A DNA stretch of 64,000 bases, taken from assembly GCA_014804995.1 (NCBI GenBank), contig JAAUYS010000197.1, forward strand, positions 22,077 to 86,076. Direction: 5' to 3'. Position numbers and translations under genes: made by a program. The DNA comes from Clostridia bacterium. GTDB taxonomy: Bacteria > Bacillota > Clostridia > Christensenellales > Borkfalkiaceae. This document shows positions 42,137 through 49,238 of the stretch, piece by piece. Numbering within the stretch: position 1 is the stretch's first letter; the number at the start of each line of letters is the position of its first letter. The notes under the pieces are model-generated. The model saw only the letters and a list, made by a program, of their open reading frames with translations. It was not told the origin of the DNA and made no database searches.

Positions 42137-42304
42137 CTGCAAATAAAATCAGGGAAGCAAACGGCAATCACAAGAGAGGGGAACCGCACCATTATCCGTA
42201 TGGATTGGAAGCAGGTAAAGCAAAGTACACCATTTTGTACTTTGGGGCTTTTCGCAGAGCGAAAACGAACAAGTGGGAAACCCACTTTTCAGGAGGAGGA
42301 TTAA
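42137..42304 (+). CDS. Possible 55-residue ORF with CTG start
   Basis: An ideal GGAGG (42126-42130) lies 6 nt before CTG 42137. The frame reads (M)QIKSGKQTAITREGNRTIIR, then MDWKQ and onward to TAA 42302-42304, directly abutting the next ATG with AGGAGGAGG inside its end. Without the CTG, an internal ATG would give 34 residues. I do not recognise the peptide. The DNA also contains two short hairpins (CTTTTCG..CGAAAAC and AAGTGGG-AAA-CCCACTT), so a leader RNA is an alternative reading. Confidence 0.4.
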   Translation: MQIKSGKQTAITREGNRTIIRMDWKQVKQSTPFCTLGLFAERKRTSGKPTFQEED

Positions 42305-42754
42305 ATGAATAGAAATGCTATATTGAGCGGTAATACAAGGCAGTATATTTCAGTTACGGATTGTTATATGCTAGAAATGATCGAGAAGTTGTTGCCGCAC
42401 TATAAGAGCTTTAATCGGCTTGTAAATGATGCACTACAATACGGGTTGCCGATGTTGATGGAGAGTAAACTCGGCGACCGCGTGCAGTTAGAGGAAGAGA
42501 AACGTCCACAGCCGATAGAAGTAAAAACTGTATCCGATGAAAGCATAGCCGAGATAGTAAAACTACTGCAAGAGATAGTGATGAATACGACGATAAACAA
42601 GTCAGTATTATGCTCATTGTTTAACGCCAAGAGTTCTGAATTAAAAGGTAAGCCTATACCTGCAGAAAAGTTTGATAGCGGTGCAATGCGAGATACGCCG
42701 ACTTGTTTTATGAAATATGAGATTGATATGCTAAACGCAATGGACAACGATTAG
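42305..42754 (+). CDS. Mobile-element accessory protein, possibly ribbon-helix-helix type
   Basis: 149 residues. YISVTDCYMLEMIEKLLPHY and SFNRLVNDALQYGLPMLME resemble a strand followed by two helices, as in RHH/CopG DNA-binding proteins, then a hydrophilic region with helical segments (SIAEIVKLLQEIVMNTTINK). AGGAGGAGG precedes the ATG. The position upstream of a second RHH-like ORF and a serine recombinase is typical of clostridial integrative elements. Function not known. Confidence 0.6.
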   Translation: MNRNAILSGNTRQYISVTDCYMLEMIEKLLPHYKSFNRLVNDALQYGLPMLMESKLGDRVQLEEEKRPQPIEVKTVSDESIAEIVKLLQEIVMNTTINKSVLCSLFNAKSSELKGKPIPAEKFDSGAMRDTPTCFMKYEIDMLNAMDND

Positions 42755-42865
42755 TATAAGCCCCAGTCGTATTAACATTCGTAAAACGCTTGACTCTACG
42801 AACCTAAGTAAGTATAATATATGTAATCGTATAAATACGACAAGATATTTTCACGGAGGTTTGTT

Positions 42866-43150
42866 ATGGAAAACAACAGAAAGGTAAAGGACAAGCGTTA
42901 CGAGGACAAGCACAAGGCTGAACGCAAAGCCAAGTGTATGGTATGGGGAACGAGTGTACCGAGAGAGAAAGCCGAAGAGATAAATGAGTTTTTGAAAAGA
43001 TATGGCTACACAAAGGTACAGCTGATTGAAGCAGGATATAAAGCGCTCATTGAGCAGGCGGCAGAGCATAATACCGACCTTGCGAAGACAATGGACGGCT
43101 ACGATGATTTTTTCGGTTTTGAAGGAATCGATAAAAAGAAAACCGAGTAG
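42866..43150 (+). CDS. Small ribbon-helix-helix-like protein
   Basis: 94 residues. After a basic N-terminus (NNRKVKDKRYEDKHKAERKA), the segment KCMVWGTSVPREKAEEINEF followed by LKRYGYTKVQLIEAGYKAL fits a strand-helix-helix DNA-binding fold. GGAGG lies about 8 nt before the ATG. It is probably a regulator or excision/mobilisation accessory factor of the element. The 23-codon frame at 43156-43227 just after it is too short to support. Confidence 0.62.
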   Translation: MENNRKVKDKRYEDKHKAERKAKCMVWGTSVPREKAEEINEFLKRYGYTKVQLIEAGYKALIEQAAEHNTDLAKTMDGYDDFFGFEGIDKKKTE

Positions 43151-43255
43151 TTGAAATGTTATCGCAAAAGGAGGAACACGCGATGGAGAGAGAACATAGT
43201 ATTCAAAGCTATAAGGATGCGGAATAATTCCGACAGCACATCCGAATAAGGATAC

Positions 43256-43402
43256 TTGATTACTAACCAAAACACAAATAAAGAAAAAGAGAATTTTAAT
43301 GCGTTTATCGATATGATGGCGCAACTAATTCAGAAGTACGGGCAAAGCGTATTGAACGATACGGCAACCGAAATGGAGGAAGCCAATGAACAGGGAAGGT
43401 AA
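43256..43402 (+). CDS. Possible 48-residue ORF overlapping the recombinase start
   Basis: TTG 43256 with AAGGA 4 nt upstream opens a frame (LITNQNTNKEKENFNAFIDM, then MAQLIQKYGQSVL) ending at TAA 43400-43402, overlapping the recombinase by 17 nt. It is a short helical peptide of a size often seen directly before large serine recombinases in clostridial elements. No family can be named. Confidence 0.45.
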   Translation: MITNQNTNKEKENFNAFIDMMAQLIQKYGQSVLNDTATEMEEANEQGR

Positions 43403-45071
43403 AAAGTGTTTTTTATATTCAAGGGTAAGTACAGAAATGCAAGTGGACGGGTACAGTCTTGAAGCACAAAAAAACTGCTTGAAAAAGTTTGCCGAGCGGG
43501 AAGAAATGCAGATAGTAGAATACTACGAAGATGCAGGTAAATCTGGTAAGTCGATAGAAGGACGCCCTGCTTTCAAGAAAATGCTTTCGGACATAGAGAG
43601 CGGGCAAAGCGTGGATTATATTCTCGTTTATAAACTTTCTCGTTTCGGAAGAAATGCGGCGGATATTCTTAATTCATTGGAGTTAATTCAGACCTACGAT
43701 GTGAACTTGATTTGCATTGAAGAGGGGATTGATTCCTCGCAGACAAGCGGAAAGTTACTTATATCCGTATTGTCTGCCGTTGCAGAAATCGAAAGAGAGA
43801 ACATACTTGAACAAACTATGAACGGCAGACGTGAAAAGGCAAGACAAGGTTTGTGGAACGGCGGTCCTGCACCATACGGTTATACTCAAAAGGATAATAC
43901 CCTTGAAATTAACGAAGAAGAAGCTAATGTGGTACGCCTTATTTTCGATAAGTTCGCTAACAGCAGTATGGGTTACGGCGGTGTTGCTAAATATCTCAAT
44001 TTGCAGGGTATAAGTAAAAACACGCACAAAGAAAGTGATATAACCGTTTGGAGCGGCAGGTGTATTCAAAGCATTTTGGATAATCCCGTCTATATCGGTA
44101 AAATTGCTTACGGCAGACGAACAAAAGAAAAAGTTAAAGGTAGCAGTAATGAATACAGATACGTTAATTCTGATGAGTATCTTTTATATGACGGGAAACA
44201 CGAAGCAATTGTTGATAATGAAACTTGGGAGAAAGTCAGAGCGAAACGGCAATCGACAGGAGTAAAAGCTCCGTCAAAGGTCGGACGTGAAAGAGTACAT
44301 CTATTATCAGGGTTATTGCGTTGCCCTAAATGCGGTAGTCCTATGTACGCTAACCGTCATTACTGGACGAATAAGGACGGCACTTACAATGACATTTATT
44401 ACTACTTTTGCTCACACAGCACAAAGACACGGGGCGGTTCGTGTGATTATAATGCAAAATTGAGAAAGACGGATATAGAGCCGTATGTAATTGAAACATT
44501 AAAAGAGTTGGTGCGTGGAGAAAATTTTGCCGAAGAAATCCAAAGCCGTATAGGCAAAGATGTAAATACCGAACTTATAGACAGAGAATTATCCGGGTAT
44601 AAAAAGAAGTTGTCGGAAGTAAACACAAACAAAGCTAACCTTGAAGACAGTATTAATAATTTACCGCTTGACGTCAAATTCAGAGAGCGCAAGCTAAAGG
44701 ATATGCAAATGCGTTTAGACGCTCTCTATGAAACAATATCCGAGCTTGAAGAAAAAATAGAAGACGCTTCATTGCGTAAGAAGGCTATGGAAGAAGAGGC
44801 AATGACGCTTGATAACATATATAAATTGTTGTTGTCTTTTGATGAGATTTATGATAAAATGACAGAAGACGAGCAAAAGCTAATGCTGACCTATCTCGTT
44901 AAAAACATTCAGATATATGCTAATGACGAAGGCGCAATAATGCCGTTGAAGTCTATAACCTTGAATTTTCCGATATTCAAGGATAACAGAGAGGTAAACC
45001 ATATTTTGTGGAAGAAAGACGGTAGCGTCGAGACGCTTGTCGTTCTTGAAAGAAAGGAGAGTGCAAAATGA
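43386..45071 (+). CDS. Large serine recombinase (site-specific integrase)
   Basis: 561 residues. Catalytic resolvase domain at 1-150 with the nucleophile Ser15 in LYSRVSTEMQVDGYSLEAQ, then VYKLSRFGRNAADIL and the E-helix AVAEIERENI. The recombinase domain follows (APYGYTQ onwards). A zinc beta-ribbon has Cys pairs in LRCPKCGSPMYAN and YFCSHSTKTRGGSCDYN. A coiled-coil region at about 400-480 is present. These enzymes integrate and excise elements between short attP/attB sites with a 2-bp core. GGAGG lies 6 nt before the ATG. It looks intact and probably moved all or part of the island. Confidence 0.94.
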   Translation: MNREGKKCFLYSRVSTEMQVDGYSLEAQKNCLKKFAEREEMQIVEYYEDAGKSGKSIEGRPAFKKMLSDIESGQSVDYILVYKLSRFGRNAADILNSLELIQTYDVNLICIEEGIDSSQTSGKLLISVLSAVAEIERENILEQTMNGRREKARQGLWNGGPAPYGYTQKDNTLEINEEEANVVRLIFDKFANSSMGYGGVAKYLNLQGISKNTHKESDITVWSGRCIQSILDNPVYIGKIAYGRRTKEKVKGSSNEYRYVNSDEYLLYDGKHEAIVDNETWEKVRAKRQSTGVKAPSKVGRERVHLLSGLLRCPKCGSPMYANRHYWTNKDGTYNDIYYYFCSHSTKTRGGSCDYNAKLRKTDIEPYVIETLKELVRGENFAEEIQSRIGKDVNTELIDRELSGYKKKLSEVNTNKANLEDSINNLPLDVKFRERKLKDMQMRLDALYETISELEEKIEDASLRKKAMEEEAMTLDNIYKLLLSFDEIYDKMTEDEQKLMLTYLVKNIQIYANDEGAIMPLKSITLNFPIFKDNREVNHILWKKDGSVETLVVLERKESAK

Positions 45072-45229
45072 CGATACATCACGATAAACTCGCTTACGGC
45101 AGGCTTGCAAGGACAAACGAGGAAGTTTCCGAAGAAAGGCTTCAACAAATGTTAAAGGAGCTTGCAGAAGAAGAAAACGCCGACGAAAAGGACGAAAAGG
45201 CGGAAAATGAAAAAGGGGAAAAGAAATGA
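45068..45229 (+). CDS. Recombinase-associated small acidic protein, overlapping glpK
   Basis: 53 residues ([20 protein letters not shown], then [11 protein letters not shown] and a Lys/Glu-rich tail). It overlaps the recombinase stop by ATGA and its own stop overlaps the glpK ATG by ATGA. Small proteins starting HHDKL.YGKL are familiar companions of clostridial serine recombinases. The low-complexity tail (AENEKGEKK) contains the AAAGGGG that now serves as the glpK ribosome-binding site, so it may cross the insertion boundary. Confidence 0.65.
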   Translation: MTIHHDKLAYGRLARTNEEVSEERLQQMLKELAEEENADEKDEKAENEKGEKK

Positions 45230-46704
45230 AGTACATTCTTGCGCTTGACCAAGGCACGACGAGTACCCGCGCGATAGTTTTCGACAAGGGCGGGAACATC
45301 GTTGCCCGCGCCCAGCAGGAGTTCAGGCAGATTTATCCCAAACCGGGCTGGGTAGAGCATTCTCCGCAGGACATTTTAGGCTCTACCGTTGCGGTCGTTA
45401 GCGAGGCGTTGGTGCGGGCGGGCGCTACGGCGCAGGATATTGCAGGCATAGGCATAACCAACCAAAGGGAAACGACTTTAGTTTGGGATAAAAAAACGGG
45501 CAAACCCGTATACAATGCGATAGTTTGGCAGTGCAGAAGAACGGCGGACTATTGCGAACGCCTTAAAAAAGAGGGTTTTGCCGAAAAAATTTACAATAAG
45601 ACGGGGTTAGTACCTGACGCGTACTTTTCCGCAACCAAAATTAAGTGGATTTTGGACAACGTGGACGGCGCAAGGCAAAAAGCCGAACGGGGAGAGCTTG
45701 CTTTCGGCACGATTGACACGTTTTTATTGTGGCAACTTTCTAAGGGCGCAATTTTTGCAACAGATTATACCAACGCAAGCAGAACGATGCTGTTTAACAT
45801 ACACGACTTAAAGTGGGACAGCGAGCTTTTGCGCCTGTTTGACATACCGGCTTCAATGTTACCTAAGGTCTACCCTTCTTGCCATTTGTACGGCTGTACG
45901 GACGCGCGTCTGTTCGGTTCGCCGATACCCGTATGTGGCGTCGTTGGCGACCAGCAGTCCGCATTGTTCGGTCAGTTATGCACTAAGGAGGGCGACGTCA
46001 AGAATACTTACGGTACGGGATGTTTTTTGCTTATGAACACGGGAAGCCGTGCCGTTAAAAGCCAGAACGGCTTAGTTACCACCCTTGGCGCGACTGCGGG
46101 GAATAAGCCCTGTTACGTTTTGGAAGGCTCTGTATTCGTCGGCGGTGCGGTAGTGCAGTGGCTACGCGACGGGTTGAAGATTATCTCTTCAGCAGAGGAC
46201 AGCGAGGCACAGGCAGTAAAAGTTAAGGATAGTGGCGGGGTGTACGTTGTACCTGCGTTTACCGGTTTGGGCGCGCCCTACTGGGACGCACAGGCAAGGG
46301 GAACTATTACGGGCATAACCCGCGGAACCTCGCGCGAGCATATCGTGCGCGCCTCCCTGGAGGGAATAGCTTACGAGGTGTGCGACCTTGTTTCCGCAAT
46401 GGAAAAGGACGCCGGCGTAAAAATATCTAGGCTTGCCGTGGACGGCGGGGCAAGCGCAAACAACTTTTTAATGCAGTTCCAGTCGGACGTACTAAACTGC
46501 GAAGTCGTTCGCCCCAAAGTGGTGGAGACTACGGCCCTCGGCACGGCATACCTTGCGGGACTTAACTGCGGGTACTGGGGAAGCGTTGAAGAGATAAAAA
46601 GAAATTTTAAAGCTGAAAAAACCTTCTTGCCGGATATGGAAGAAGGGGAGAGGCTTCGTCTTTTGGAGGGCTGGCAAACGGCGGTTAAACGGGCAATTAA
46701 ATAA
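45226..46704 (+). CDS. glpK: Glycerol kinase
   Basis: FGGY-family kinase of 492 residues phosphorylating glycerol to glycerol 3-phosphate. It has [15 protein letters not shown] (phosphate 1), [29 protein letters not shown] with [24 protein letters not shown] and [20 protein letters not shown]. It is full length. Codon style matches the native flanks. The start overlaps the stop of the recombinase-associated ORF, so it is now translationally coupled to the island. No glycerol facilitator or glpD lies nearby. Confidence 0.97.
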   Translation: MKYILALDQGTTSTRAIVFDKGGNIVARAQQEFRQIYPKPGWVEHSPQDILGSTVAVVSEALVRAGATAQDIAGIGITNQRETTLVWDKKTGKPVYNAIVWQCRRTADYCERLKKEGFAEKIYNKTGLVPDAYFSATKIKWILDNVDGARQKAERGELAFGTIDTFLLWQLSKGAIFATDYTNASRTMLFNIHDLKWDSELLRLFDIPASMLPKVYPSCHLYGCTDARLFGSPIPVCGVVGDQQSALFGQLCTKEGDVKNTYGTGCFLLMNTGSRAVKSQNGLVTTLGATAGNKPCYVLEGSVFVGGAVVQWLRDGLKIISSAEDSEAQAVKVKDSGGVYVVPAFTGLGAPYWDAQARGTITGITRGTSREHIVRASLEGIAYEVCDLVSAMEKDAGVKISRLAVDGGASANNFLMQFQSDVLNCEVVRPKVVETTALGTAYLAGLNCGYWGSVEEIKRNFKAEKTFLPDMEEGERLRLLEGWQTAVKRAIK

Positions 46705-46707
46705 AAT

Positions 46708-46737
46708 AAAGACGGCGGTTTAAAACCGCCGTCTTTT
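46708..46737. terminator. Bidirectional terminator of glpK
   Basis: GACGGCGGTTT/AAACCGCCGTC stem with A-run before and T-run after, between convergent glpK and the small minus-strand gene. Confidence 0.9.
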
Positions 46738-46901
46738 TAGTCTATACTGTCTTTGCCGTCAATTGAATTATACATTTCGTGAAATTTTTTGACCTCTTCA
46801 GGGTCGAGTGAAACTTTTTGGAAAAGCCCCGTACATTCGTTAGCGCTTGCGCACTTGTCAAAGACGTCTTCCATAAGTTTGTTGTGTTTACGCTTGCTCA
46901 T
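46737..46901 (-). CDS. Small hypothetical protein, predicted leaderless
   Basis: 54 residues from ATG 46901 (MSKRKHNKLMEDVFDKCASA, then VSLDPEEVKKFHEMYNSI). There is no Shine-Dalgarno. A candidate promoter on the minus strand, TTGCAT, 18 bp, GATACT, ends exactly 6 nt before the ATG, the same architecture as three other genes here. The frame extends upstream to 46937, but that part would lie in the promoter. No family recognised. Confidence 0.55.
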   Translation of the reverse strand: MSKRKHNKLMEDVFDKCASANECTGLFQKVSLDPEEVKKFHEMYNSIDGKDSID

Positions 46902-46941
46902 ACAATAAGTATCAGCGTTTATCAAAAATATATGCAAAAGT

Positions 46942-46970
46942 GCGTTATTTAAGACATATATGGGGGTCTA
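46942..46970 (-). repeat. CCCCCATATATG intercistronic element
   Basis: Minus strand starts with TAG, the stop codon of the ATP-grasp gene, and continues ACCCCCATATATG..CTTAAATAACGC. It matches 54155-54183 at 26 of 29 positions. Confidence 0.65.
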
Positions 46971-47843
46971 TTGTATATTTTTAAGCATATATTCAGCGTA
47001 AATACGCGCTATATTTACGCCCGTAACCCTCTCAATACCCCCAAAAAAGGCGTTAGAATTGACTTCGCATACTAAATAACCGTTATCTGAGAGTAAAACG
47101 TCTATTCCACAGTAGTCCAAATTGAGCAATTTTGCCGTTAACTCGCATATATTCCGCAGTCTATCGTCAATTTCGTACGGGATAGCCGTGCCTCCGAGTT
47201 CTAAATTGGAGCGGAAATCACAATCGGATTTTCTCATCATTGCGCATACCGCTTTACCGCCGATGACTATTACGCGCACGTCTTTACCCGCACTTTCTTC
47301 AATAAACTGCTGGAAGATATGCGGGGTCAATTTCAACTTTTCACAGAGGGCAAGAAGCCCCTTTTTATTTTCAGCTTTATACACGCCTTTGCCGAGAGAG
47401 CCGTAGCTCTCTTTTACGATTACGGGAAGACCGAGTTCATTTATTATAAAGTCAACGCTCTCTTCCGTAACCGTTGCGTTTTGGTCGTAACACAAAAGCC
47501 CGGCAACCGTCTTCGGCATAGGCACGCCCTTGCCTGCAAGGGCCAAATGGGTTTCCATTTTGTCGTCGCAAACCCTGATGGCGGAATGCCTGTTAAAAAG
47601 CCTCAGTCCGCATTTTTCAAGCGCGCTTGAAACGTATTTATCCTTATCTAAGTAAACGCAAAAGTCGTACCCTTTTAGCGCATCTTTTAAATTGCCGTCG
47701 TTTTGGGTTACAGCAAAAAAGCCGTTCCTTTTAATATCGGTCTGAACGTTCAAAAGCTCCAGCTCGTATTTAAGGCGTTCGGCTTGGTTTAGCCCCGTTT
47801 TAAGTCGGGAATATGCGTTTGTGATAATAATTGCGTGCTTCAT
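46968..47843 (-). CDS. RimK-type ATP-grasp ligase
   Basis: 291 residues with an ATP-grasp fold: VIVKESYGSLGKGVYKAENK (ATP-binding loop), FQQFIEESAGKDVRVIVIGG, and metal ligands in DYCGIDVLLSDNGYLVCEVN followed by SNAFFGGIERVTGVNIA. RimK/LysX-like enzymes join an amino acid (often glutamate) or amine to a carboxylate. The substrate is unknown. Its ATG overlaps the end of the upstream membrane protein gene (47840), so the two act as a unit. Confidence 0.87.
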   Translation of the reverse strand: MKHAIIITNAYSRLKTGLNQAERLKYELELLNVQTDIKRNGFFAVTQNDGNLKDALKGYDFCVYLDKDKYVSSALEKCGLRLFNRHSAIRVCDDKMETHLALAGKGVPMPKTVAGLLCYDQNATVTEESVDFIINELGLPVIVKESYGSLGKGVYKAENKKGLLALCEKLKLTPHIFQQFIEESAGKDVRVIVIGGKAVCAMMRKSDCDFRSNLELGGTAIPYEIDDRLRNICELTAKLLNLDYCGIDVLLSDNGYLVCEVNSNAFFGGIERVTGVNIARIYAEYMLKNIQ

Positions 47844-48451
47844 TTGGTTTTTAAGTAGTTTTTGTATGCTTTTTTGTCGGGAACGCCGTTTTCTATCAGG
47901 GAAACGGTCTTAGCCTTTCCACCGTTTTTAATTACGCAGTAGGTTACGGAAGAATATTTAGCCCCGCGCTCTGCCAGACGGCAGAAGGTAGCCTCTAAAC
48001 GCTCGATTATCGCTGTGGTTATCCCCGCCCTGCGTACTGCGGACAGCTTGCCCAAGGCGGAAAAGTCGAAAATAATTTTCTCTTTAAAGTTATTAACTTT
48101 AATTTCCGCTAAACAACCGTCGTATGAAAGGGTGTAGGTGAGGGAATCGCGCTCAGGGCGCATAAGTGAAGCGTTTTCAATAAGAACGTCCCGAACGTAG
48201 CTTTTTATAAGTCTGTCCAGCTTTCCGCCGAACTTTACGTTTAAAAATGCCGAAAGCCCCGCCCCTAAAAGAAGCAGTACGGGCGCAATAATTAAGGTGG
48301 TAAGCCTTAAAACGTAATTGTCGTGAACCTGCGCTATCGTAAAACAGATTATAAAATAGGCGCACACCACACCGCAAAATGCAAGGGCTATTGAGCCGTA
48401 AAGCTCTTTACGCTTTAGATTTTTAATTTCTTCCTTATTTAGGTTAGCCAT
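47840..48451 (-). CDS. Membrane protein of unknown function, predicted leaderless
   Basis: 203 residues. A basic N-terminus (NKEEIKNLKRKE) precedes two transmembrane helices (SIALAFCGVVCAYFIICFTI and LRLTTLIIAPVLLLLGAGLS), then a soluble domain of about 135 residues with no recognised motif. The ATG at 48451 has no Shine-Dalgarno; TTGACG-17 bp-TAAAAT ends 6 nt before it, predicting a leaderless mRNA. It overlaps the ATP-grasp gene by 4 nt (ATGA), so the pair is coupled. Confidence 0.75.
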   Translation of the reverse strand: MANLNKEEIKNLKRKELYGSIALAFCGVVCAYFIICFTIAQVHDNYVLRLTTLIIAPVLLLLGAGLSAFLNVKFGGKLDRLIKSYVRDVLIENASLMRPERDSLTYTLSYDGCLAEIKVNNFKEKIIFDFSALGKLSAVRRAGITTAIIERLEATFCRLAERGAKYSSVTYCVIKNGGKAKTVSLIENGVPDKKAYKNYLKTK

Positions 48452-48457
48452 AAATAT

Positions 48458-48486
48458 ATTTTAAAACACCCCGCGCTTTTCGTCAA
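48458..48486 (-). promoter_or_regulatory. Promoter of the membrane protein/ATP-grasp operon
   Basis: Minus strand: TTGACG (48486-48481), 17-bp spacer, TAAAAT (48463-48458), then ATATTT and ATG. Divergent from the promoter at 48494-48522. Confidence 0.75.
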
Positions 48487-48493
48487 CGTTTTC

Positions 48494-48522
48494 TTGAAAA
48501 TTTTTAAAAATTAATGTATTAT
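48494..48522 (+). promoter_or_regulatory. Promoter of the HNH gene
   Basis: TTGAAA (48494-48499), 17-bp spacer, TATTAT (48517-48522), then AGTTGT and ATG. The -35 boxes of the two divergent promoters are 7 bp apart. Confidence 0.75.
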
Positions 48523-48528
48523 AGTTGT

Positions 48529-48963
48529 ATGGCTTATAAATTGAACTTTGAACTCGTGCCGGACAGTTGTTGGTACAGCAATTTAAGAAGTATCTTGACC
48601 CCCGCACAGTGGGATACGGTAAGAAAGGAGGCATATGCCCGCGCAGGCGGTAAATGCAGTATATGTGGGGGGCAATCGCCCAGATTAGAGGCACACGAGC
48701 AGTGGGAATACGACGAAAAGAACGCCATACAGCGCCTTAAAAACGTAATTGCCGTGTGCAGAAGTTGCCACGAGGTTATCCACATAGGCAGAACCCAGCT
48801 TATGGGCAGGGAGCGCGAAGCTGAGGAACATTTTAAAAAAGTTAACGGCGCAAGCTACGCCGATTACCGCAAAGCTTTGGGCGACGCCAACGAAGAACAC
48901 AGAAGAAGAAATCTTATCCCCGAGTGGAAATTGGACTTAACTTATCTTAAAAGATTCTGTTAA
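48529..48963 (+). CDS. HNH-type zinc-binding protein, predicted leaderless
   Basis: 144 residues from ATG 48529 (MAYKLNFELVPDSCWYSNLR). A CxxC pair (KCSICGGQ), then LEAHEQWEYDE, and a second CxxC (AVCRSCHEVIHIG) form the HNH zinc fold with candidate catalytic histidines. Such short proteins may be nucleases or only DNA-binding. No methyltransferase or phage gene is near. The frame extends 15 nt upstream to 48514, but this lies in the promoter, and there is no Shine-Dalgarno, so a leaderless start is predicted. Confidence 0.8.
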   Translation: MAYKLNFELVPDSCWYSNLRSILTPAQWDTVRKEAYARAGGKCSICGGQSPRLEAHEQWEYDEKNAIQRLKNVIAVCRSCHEVIHIGRTQLMGREREAEEHFKKVNGASYADYRKALGDANEEHRRRNLIPEWKLDLTYLKRFC

Positions 48964-49009
48964 AATTCCGCTGTTTTTTGCTGAATTGAGAAGTTTTGCG
49001 AGTTTTTCG

Positions 49010-49058
49010 ACACAATATCTTGTAATATTGCAAAAAATTTTCATACAATATGTTGTGT
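49010..49058 (+). promoter_or_regulatory. NrdR boxes 1 and 2
   Basis: ACACAATATCTTGTAA (49010-49025) and ATACAATATGTTGTGT (49043-49058), starts 33 bp apart, match the NrdR-box consensus ACACWATATNTWGTGT and its usual three-helical-turn spacing. They lie directly upstream of promoter P1. NrdR represses ribonucleotide reductase genes when dATP is high. Confidence 0.88.
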
Positions 49059-49066
49059 CCCTTTGC

Positions 49067-49095
49067 TTGACTTTAACATCCCTAAGTAGTATACT
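49067..49095 (+). promoter_or_regulatory. nrdD promoter P1
   Basis: TTGACT (49067-49072), 17-bp spacer, TATACT (49090-49095). Downstream, around 49096-49150, a GC-rich imperfect hairpin (CGCCG..CGGTG, ACTTG..CAAGT) is followed by a T-rich run and could attenuate P1 transcripts. Confidence 0.75.
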
Positions 49096-49151
49096 TGGAC
49101 TTGCGCCGTCAAAAACAGGCGGTGCGCGGACAAGTTATTTTTTTATTATTT

Positions 49152-49200
49152 ACACAATATATTGTAGAGGCAGGTATTGACAATGCACAAAATATGTGAT
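49152..49200 (+). promoter_or_regulatory. NrdR boxes 3 and 4
   Basis: ACACAATATATTGTAG (49152-49167) is a good box. GCACAAAATATGTGAT (49185-49200) is weaker, but its start is again exactly 33 bp downstream. Box 4 lies in the spacer of promoter P2. Confidence 0.75.
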
Positions 49201-49205
49201 ACCAT
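49177..49205 (+). promoter_or_regulatory. nrdD promoter P2
   Basis: Perfect TTGACA (49177-49182), 17-bp spacer overlapping NrdR box 4, TACCAT (49200-49205), about 27 nt before the nrdD start. Confidence 0.7.
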
Positions 49206-49238
49206 TGTTAGTACTTGCACTATTCGGAGGAAAATAAG

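Larger units (their letters stand above)
31401..45229. mobile_element. Accessory island with a large serine recombinase
   Basis: Between the rlmD-type gene and glpK, base composition and codon use change: cargo genes at 31.7-41.5 kb are clearly richer in A/T than the flanks, and the 41.8-45.2 kb part is intermediate. The right end carries a large serine recombinase, small DNA-binding-type ORFs and iteron-like repeats. No relaxase, replication protein or phage structural gene is present, so it may be a mobilisable element, a decayed one, or two nested insertions. I could not find matching attachment sites by eye, so the limits are approximate. The 31401-31660 stretch holds no gene I can support. 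Confidence 0.7.

Noticed and set aside
42061-42304. Riboswitch or T-box in the leader before the 42305 gene
   Set aside because: Two short hairpins are present, but no conserved riboswitch or T-box motif; a small ORF with CTG start explains the GGAGG better.
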